Shown: piece by piece, positions 60,021 through 64,000 of the stretch
How the letters are laid out: every line of letters begins with the position of its first letter
Numbering within the stretch: the first letter of the stretch is position 1
Program-made: the position numbers and the translations under genes
The notes under the pieces: model-generated
Told to the model about the DNA's origin: nothing
The model's input: the letters and a program-made list of their open reading frames with translations, nothing else
Database searches by the model: none
Assembly (NCBI RefSeq): GCF_947488715.1
Contig: NZ_CANLAG010000001.1
Location: 124,001 to 188,000 of the forward strand
DNA: 64,000 nucleotides
Direction: 5' to 3'
Source of the DNA: an uncultured Tateyamaria sp.
GTDB lineage: Bacteria > Pseudomonadota > Alphaproteobacteria > Rhodobacterales > Rhodobacteraceae

Positions 60021-61469
60021 CTATTCTGCCGCCATCCGCGCGCCACGCCGCGGTTCCGACACCGCCAGCGGAAACACCTTGGCGGGGTTCAGCAGCCATT
60101 TGGCATCGAACACGTCCTTGACCGCCATCTGCGCCTCAAGGTCATCAGGCGCGTATTGATAGGTCATCAGATCGCGCTTTTCGATGCCGACGCCGTGTTC
60201 GCCGGTCAGGCATCCGCCCACTTCGACGCAAAGCTTCAGCACCTCGGCCCCGAACGCCTCGCAGATTTCCAGATCACCGGGTTTGTTCGCGTCATAACAG
60301 ATCAGCGGGTGCATGTTGCCGTCGCCCGCGTGGAACACGTTGCCGACCGCCAGGCCGTATTCCTTGGACATCTCGCCGATGCGGCGCAGGACATAGGGCA
60401 ATTCGGACACGGGGATCGTGCCATCAAGGCACATGTAATCGTTCACCCGGCCAATGGCGGAAAACGCGGCCTTGCGACCGGCCCAGATGCGCGCGCTTTC
60501 CTCTGGCGAAGCGCTTTCGCGCAGTGCGACGGGGTTGTGGCGCTGGGCGATCTCGGTGATCAGGGCAAGCTGGTGGTCAATCTCGGCGCCGGACCCTTCG
60601 ACCTCGACGATCAACAGGGCTTCGCACATCGGATAGTCGGCCTTGGCAAAGTCCTCGCAGACTTCGATCAGCATCTTGTCCATAAACTCGATTGCGACGG
60701 GCAAGACGCCCGCCTTGATGATGTCGGCCACGCAAGCGCCCGCGATTTCGGCGCTGTCAAAGCCCATGAGCACGGGGCGCGCGCCTTCGGGTTTGTGCAG
60801 AATGCGCAGGGTCGCCTCGGTTACCACGCCCAACTGCCCCTCTGATCCGCAGATCACGCCCAGCAGGTCGAGCCCGCCCGCATCCAGATGCCCGCCGCCG
60901 ATCTCGACCACGGTGCCGTCCATCTGCACCAGCGTGACGCCCATCAGGTTGTTGGTGGTCACGCCGTATTTCAGGCAATGCGCCCCGCCGGAGTTCATCG
61001 CGATATTGCCCGCAATGGCGCAGGCCAGTTGGCTCGATGGATCGGGCGCGTAAAAGAACCCGTCCGATTCGACCGCGCCCGTCACACTCAGATTGGTGCG
61101 CCCGGTCTGCACGCGGATGATGCGGTTGTCATAGTCGGTATCGAGTACATCGTTCATGCGCGCCACGCCCAGGATCACACAGTCCGCCGTGGGCAGCGCA
61201 CCACCCGCCAGTGACGTGCCCGAACCGCGCGGGACGACCGGCACGCCCTCGTCATGGCAGATGCGCAGAACATCCGAGACCTCGGCAGTGCTGGCAGGCA
61301 GCACCGCAACCATGGGCGGGCAGCGATAGGCCGTCAGGGCGTCACATTCATAGGCACGTGTTTCGGCGGGGTCGTCGATCACGGCGTCATGGGGCAACAC
61401 CTCGCGCAGGCGCTCCACGACGCGGGCCTTGCGCGCCAGTACGGCAGAATCAGGGACGGGCATTTCCAT
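60021..61469 (-). CDS. glcD: Glycolate oxidase subunit GlcD
   Basis: ATG 61469 follows a perfect AGGAGGTG, giving 482 residues. The FAD-binding PCMH domain shows VVPRGSGTSLAGGALP (about residues 80-95) and GNIAMNSGGAHCLKYG. The C-terminal FAD-oxidase domain shows GNVFHAGDGNMHPLICYD and GEHGVGIEKRDLM, the catalytic His region of the D-lactate/glycolate dehydrogenase family. It oxidises glycolate to glyoxylate, a common route for phytoplankton-derived glycolate in marine roseobacters. It is the first gene of its operon, divergent from the DUF599 gene. Confidence 0.95.
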   Translation of the reverse strand: MEMPVPDSAVLARKARVVERLREVLPHDAVIDDPAETRAYECDALTAYRCPPMVAVLPASTAEVSDVLRICHDEGVPVVPRGSGTSLAGGALPTADCVILGVARMNDVLDTDYDNRIIRVQTGRTNLSVTGAVESDGFFYAPDPSSQLACAIAGNIAMNSGGAHCLKYGVTTNNLMGVTLVQMDGTVVEIGGGHLDAGGLDLLGVICGSEGQLGVVTEATLRILHKPEGARPVLMGFDSAEIAGACVADIIKAGVLPVAIEFMDKMLIEVCEDFAKADYPMCEALLIVEVEGSGAEIDHQLALITEIAQRHNPVALRESASPEESARIWAGRKAAFSAIGRVNDYMCLDGTIPVSELPYVLRRIGEMSKEYGLAVGNVFHAGDGNMHPLICYDANKPGDLEICEAFGAEVLKLCVEVGGCLTGEHGVGIEKRDLMTYQYAPDDLEAQMAVKDVFDAKWLLNPAKVFPLAVSEPRRGARMAAE

Positions 61470-61553
61470 GGGGCACCTCCTCAGGGATTGGTAAAATAAT
61501 ATGACCAATTTGATCGGGATGCAATCTCATTTCCTGCGGTGTAAGAGCACAGC

Positions 61554-62252
61554 ATGACCTGGATTGATCGCCTTTCGTTTTTTTCACCTTTGGATGTTGC
61601 GGCGCTGGGCCTGTTGTTTGCGGGCTGGCTGTTGATTGGGTGGCGGATTGAACACCCGCGGGCCAAGCATCCCTCTACATCGCAGATCATGGCCGGGTTC
61701 CGGCATGAGTGGATGCGCCAGATGATCACGCGAGAGCCGCGCATTTTCGATGCGCAGATCGTGGCGAGCCTGCGGCAGGGGACAGCGTTTTTCGCCTCGA
61801 CCTCGGTGATTGCCATTGGCGGGACGCTGGCCGTGATTGGCAACGCAGAGCGTGTGACGGGAATCGCAAATGACCTGACGTTGATGGAAACTCCGGCCTT
61901 TGTCTGGGAGGTCAAGCTGGTCATCATGGCGCTGTTTCTGACCAATTCGTTCCTGAAATTCGTCTGGGCCAACCGGCTGTTTGGCTATGCGGCTGTGGTG
62001 ATGGCGGCGGTGCCGAATGATGTGACGCATCCGGCCTGCGCGGGGCGCGCCGATCAGGCGGCCGAGATCAACATCGCAGCGGCGCGATCGTTCAACCGTG
62101 GCCTGCGGTCTGTCTATTTCGCGCTGACGGTTGCGGCGTGGCTGGCGGGACCGATCCCATTGATTGCGGCGACCGTGTTCACGCTGGCGGTGATCTGGCG
62201 GCGGGAATTTGCGTCGCGGTCGCGCACGATCCTGCTGGGCACACAGTTGTGA
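61554..62252 (+). CDS. DUF599-family membrane protein
   Basis: The 232-residue protein has four transmembrane segments (about residues 13-29, 75-92, 118-138 and 186-212). The conserved DUF599 middle is present: REPRIFDAQIVASLRQGTAF, SFLKFVWANRLFGYAAVVM and the AAEINIAAARSFNRGLRSVY segment. The family has no established function. It is divergent from glcD, with about 85 bases between the two starts. Confidence 0.9.
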   Translation: MTWIDRLSFFSPLDVAALGLLFAGWLLIGWRIEHPRAKHPSTSQIMAGFRHEWMRQMITREPRIFDAQIVASLRQGTAFFASTSVIAIGGTLAVIGNAERVTGIANDLTLMETPAFVWEVKLVIMALFLTNSFLKFVWANRLFGYAAVVMAAVPNDVTHPACAGRADQAAEINIAAARSFNRGLRSVYFALTVAAWLAGPIPLIAATVFTLAVIWRREFASRSRTILLGTQL

Positions 62253-62287
62253 TGGGACAGATGCCCGCGATGGGTTAGAACAGCGCC

Positions 62288-62638
62288 ATGAACCGTCTGA
62301 TCCCCCTGTTGCTGGCCGCCAGCCCTGCCTTTGCCGAAGAACCCGTGATCGAGGATGTCGCGGTCACCCGCACGGCGCCTGAAACCTATCGATTCAGCGT
62401 CACGATCCGCCACCCGGACACCGGCTGGGATCACTATGCGGACGGCTGGCGTGTGCTGGACATGGATGGCAACGAGCTGGGTCTGCGTATGCTGTTTCAC
62501 CCGCATGAGAACGAGCAGCCGTTTACCCGTAGTCTTGATGGTGTGCGTATTCCTGCGGGCACTGAACAAGTTCAGGTGCAGGCGCGCGATCTGCCTGCGG
62601 GGTGGAACGCCGGCACCACGGTTGTGGATCTGCCCTGA
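62288..62638 (+). CDS. Small secreted protein of unknown function
   Basis: The 116-residue protein begins MNRLIPLLLAASPAFAEEP, a short Sec signal peptide with cleavage after AFA. The mature ~100 residues form predicted beta-strands (YRFSVTIRHPDTGWDHYADG, VRIPAGTEQVQVQARDLP), with many His and Asp residues that could bind metal. I recognise no named domain. It follows the DUF599 gene by 35 bases on the same strand and converges with rlmH. Confidence 0.8.
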   Translation: MNRLIPLLLAASPAFAEEPVIEDVAVTRTAPETYRFSVTIRHPDTGWDHYADGWRVLDMDGNELGLRMLFHPHENEQPFTRSLDGVRIPAGTEQVQVQARDLPAGWNAGTTVVDLP

Positions 62639-62659
62639 GTCACACTTATGACTGCGCTG

Positions 62660-63130
62660 TCAGGTGCGGTGGTATGGACCACCGGCGAGGATGGATGCCG
62701 CGCGGTAAAGCTGTTCGGCGAGCATCACACGCACCAGCATATGCGGCCAGACCATTGCGCCAAAGGACAGCAGATGTTGCGCCTCTGCGCGCAAGCCGGG
62801 GTCGATGCCATCCGCACCACCGATGACAAAGGTCGCGTCGCTTTGACCCGCATCGCGCCAACCGGCCAATCGGCGGGCAAAGGCGGGGGACGGTTCGACC
62901 GTCCCGCGTTCATCGAGGCAGCATAGAATGGACCCCTTTGGCACCGCGCGGCGCAGCAATTGCGCCTCGGCTGCCATGCCGCCGCCTTTGCGGTCGTCGA
63001 CCTGGATCACGGACAGGGGGCCAAGGCCCAAGGCCCGGCCCGTGCGGTCAAAACGGGTTGTGTAGTCGGAAACGAGGTCGGCCTCTGGACCGCCGCGCAG
63101 GCGGCCCATGGCACAGACATGCACACGCAT
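62660..63130 (-). CDS. rlmH: 23S rRNA (pseudouridine-1915-N3)-methyltransferase
   Basis: The 156-residue SPOUT-fold enzyme methylates pseudouridine 1915 in helix 69 of 23S rRNA using S-adenosylmethionine. The knot region is visible in CCLDERG, FVIGGADGID and LSFGAMVWPHMLVRVMLAEQLYRA, with the conserved C-terminal GGPYHRT. It lies immediately downstream of rsfS, the usual gene order in alphaproteobacteria, with nine bases between them. Both genes act on the large ribosomal subunit. Confidence 0.96.
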   Translation of the reverse strand: MRVHVCAMGRLRGGPEADLVSDYTTRFDRTGRALGLGPLSVIQVDDRKGGGMAAEAQLLRRAVPKGSILCCLDERGTVEPSPAFARRLAGWRDAGQSDATFVIGGADGIDPGLRAEAQHLLSFGAMVWPHMLVRVMLAEQLYRAASILAGGPYHRT

Positions 63131-63139
63131 GGCGCAGGG

Positions 63140-63502
63140 TCAGTTGGTTGCCGCAGCGCCCGGCTGCCACATTTTCTCCAACTGGTAGAACTCGCGCACT
63201 TCGGGGCGGAACACGTGGACAATGATGTCACCCGTGTCGATCAGAACCCAATCGCCGGTTTCCTTGCCTTCGATCCGGGCGGTGCGACCAAATTCGTCCT
63301 TGAGGCGCTGCACCAGCTTTTCCGAGATCGCCGCGACCTGACGCGAAGAACGGCCCGAGCAGATGACCATGTGGTCACCAATCTCGGTCTTGCCACGCAG
63401 GTCGATCTGCACGACGTCTTCGGCCTTGTCATCGGAGAGGGAAGAAAGGACAGCCGCAAGGAGCAAATCGCTTGTGGCTTGCGTTTTGGCTGTGGCCATC
63501 AT
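63140..63502 (-). CDS. rsfS: Ribosome silencing factor
   Basis: I favour ATG 63502 (120 residues); ATG 63499 and GTG 63529 are alternatives and none has a strong ribosome-binding site. RsfS binds L14 of the 50S subunit and blocks subunit joining in starvation. The family body is clear: DDKAEDVVQIDLRGKTEIGD, SSRQVAAISEKLVQRLKD, GDWVLIDTGDIIVHVF and REFYQLEKMW. A short upstream frame with an excellent ribosome-binding site ends in ATGA over the rsfS start, which may supply ribosomes by coupling. Confidence 0.93.
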   Translation of the reverse strand: MMATAKTQATSDLLLAAVLSSLSDDKAEDVVQIDLRGKTEIGDHMVICSGRSSRQVAAISEKLVQRLKDEFGRTARIEGKETGDWVLIDTGDIIVHVFRPEVREFYQLEKMWQPGAAATN

Positions 63503-63555
63503 GGCCGCGGCCCCATCAGCGGCGCGCACCGCTTCTGCAGAGATTGACAGGACAT
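63499..63555 (-). CDS. Possible leader peptide overlapping rsfS start
   Basis: ATG 63555 is preceded by AAGGAGGACG and opens an 18-codon frame (MSCQSLQKRCAPLMGPRP) whose TGA at 63499-63501 overlaps the rsfS ATG at 63502-63500. The frame differs from rsfS by one base. It is either a translationally coupled leader or the true rsfS start displaced by a sequence error. Confidence 0.35.
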   Translation of the reverse strand: MSCQSLQKRCAPLMGPRP

Positions 63556-63796
63556 CGTCCTCCTTTTCATCGCGCCGTCCACCATCCCCGGCGCTGGGAT
63601 CGCCCTATGGTAACAACGCGCTCGTGACATTTCAATGAAGCGGTGGCCGGAACAGGTGCCTTGCCGTCAGGTCGCTGAGGTTTTCAGCGGATCTGTGCGG
63701 TGGTGCCGTGTTGTCCAGTGTTTGGGCTTTTTGTTTCTTTTGGAATCAGATATTATTGTTTTACGATAAAGAATCACCCTGTAGGGAGAATTTAGA

Positions 63797-64000
63797 ATGA
63801 GTATGGACAGGTTGTCTCGCCGGGCGCGGTATCTTGCTTGGGTGACCACGGCGGTGATGGTTCTGTTGCCGCTGGGCACCGTTGTTTTCGTGGCAAGTGG
63901 CGGCGTGGATAGCGCCATGTTGCGCGCGCACTACGGTGTAGCGGTCATGCCAGAGGCGTTGCAGCCCGGTCCCACGCTGGTCTGGCTGGGGGTCGAGGCG
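63797..64000 (+). CDS. Membrane protein, 3' partial, possibly DUF2975
   Basis: ATG 63797 follows AGGGAGA, and the frame is open to the right edge (68 codons seen). Residues about 13-35 form a transmembrane helix (LAWVTTAVMVLLPLGTVVFVA), followed by a short periplasmic-looking loop and the start of another hydrophobic stretch (TLVWLGVEA). The layout resembles DUF2975 proteins, which are often encoded beside a small XRE regulator, but too little is present to be sure. The ~200 bases upstream are AT-rich and suit a promoter. Confidence 0.6.
   Translation, partial: MSMDRLSRRARYLAWVTTAVMVLLPLGTVVFVASGGVDSAMLRAHYGVAVMPEALQPGPTLVWLGVEA

Noticed and set aside
1-64000. CRISPR arrays, rRNA genes, insertion sequences, integrases
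   Set aside because: No regularly spaced repeats, rRNA-like segments, transposase or integrase motifs were seen on either strand.

Overview
The window looks like chromosomal DNA of an alphaproteobacterium of the Rhodobacterales/Roseobacter group. The basis is mostly high GC by eye and gene content typical of that group: gltB/gltD, glcD-glcE-glcF, an NDUFA9-like epimerase, queG, rlmH next to rsfS, and a frc/rbs-type sugar ABC transporter. This is inference from gene content; no 16S or marker alignment was possible.

Layout: (1) 1-2.9 kb, the end of a sugar ABC importer operon (binding protein cut by the window edge, permease, ATPase). (2) 2.96-6.6 kb, tag glycosylase, a tiny lipoprotein, a membrane-anchored AraC regulator and a beta-lactamase-fold serine hydrolase, all on the minus strand. 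(3) 6.8-12.5 kb, a 1688-residue protein with an N-terminal SIR2 NADase-like domain, a P-loop-like centre and a helical/TPR-like C-terminus, preceded by an unrecognised 142-residue protein; this is a candidate anti-phage (Avs/SIR2-STAND-like) locus. (4) 12.8-18.4 kb, a compact five-gene minus-strand operon: thioesterase with Cys in the nucleophile elbow, fatty acyl-AMP ligase, cytochrome P450, acyl carrier protein and NodU-type carbamoyltransferase. It reads as a small lipid-derived natural-product pathway. Segments 3-4 have visibly lower GC than the flanks and end at a gene-poor stretch beside a tRNA-Leu(CAG), as expected for a genomic island.

(5) 19.4-34.5 kb, housekeeping genes: epimerase and uppP converging, gltD, a GFA protein, an unknown secreted protein and gltB, then an SGNH hydrolase, mtgA, a glutathione S-transferase, queG and a hydantoinase/oxoprolinase. 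(6) 34.5-51.4 kb, a 16.9-kb minus-strand operon of six large, leaderless, beta-rich proteins (1306, 1049, 1339, 679, 612 and 605 aa). The last three are tandem paralogues with Asp-box-like propeller repeats, two others carry a glycine-rich ~34-residue repeat, and the first resembles DUF6603 proteins. I know of no described function for this set, and it is the strongest candidate for an undescribed system. (7) 51.5-64 kb, threonine dehydratase, a secreted esterase-like phytase-family protein, an Hsp20, two tandem secreted trypsin-like proteases, the glycolate oxidase operon glcD-glcE-(membrane protein)-glcF, a DUF599 protein, a small secreted protein, rlmH, rsfS and the start of a membrane protein cut by the right edge.

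No CRISPR array, rRNA, insertion sequence or intact integrase was seen. Start codons were chosen from ribosome-binding sites, signal peptides or family N-termini where the longest reading frame was implausible.
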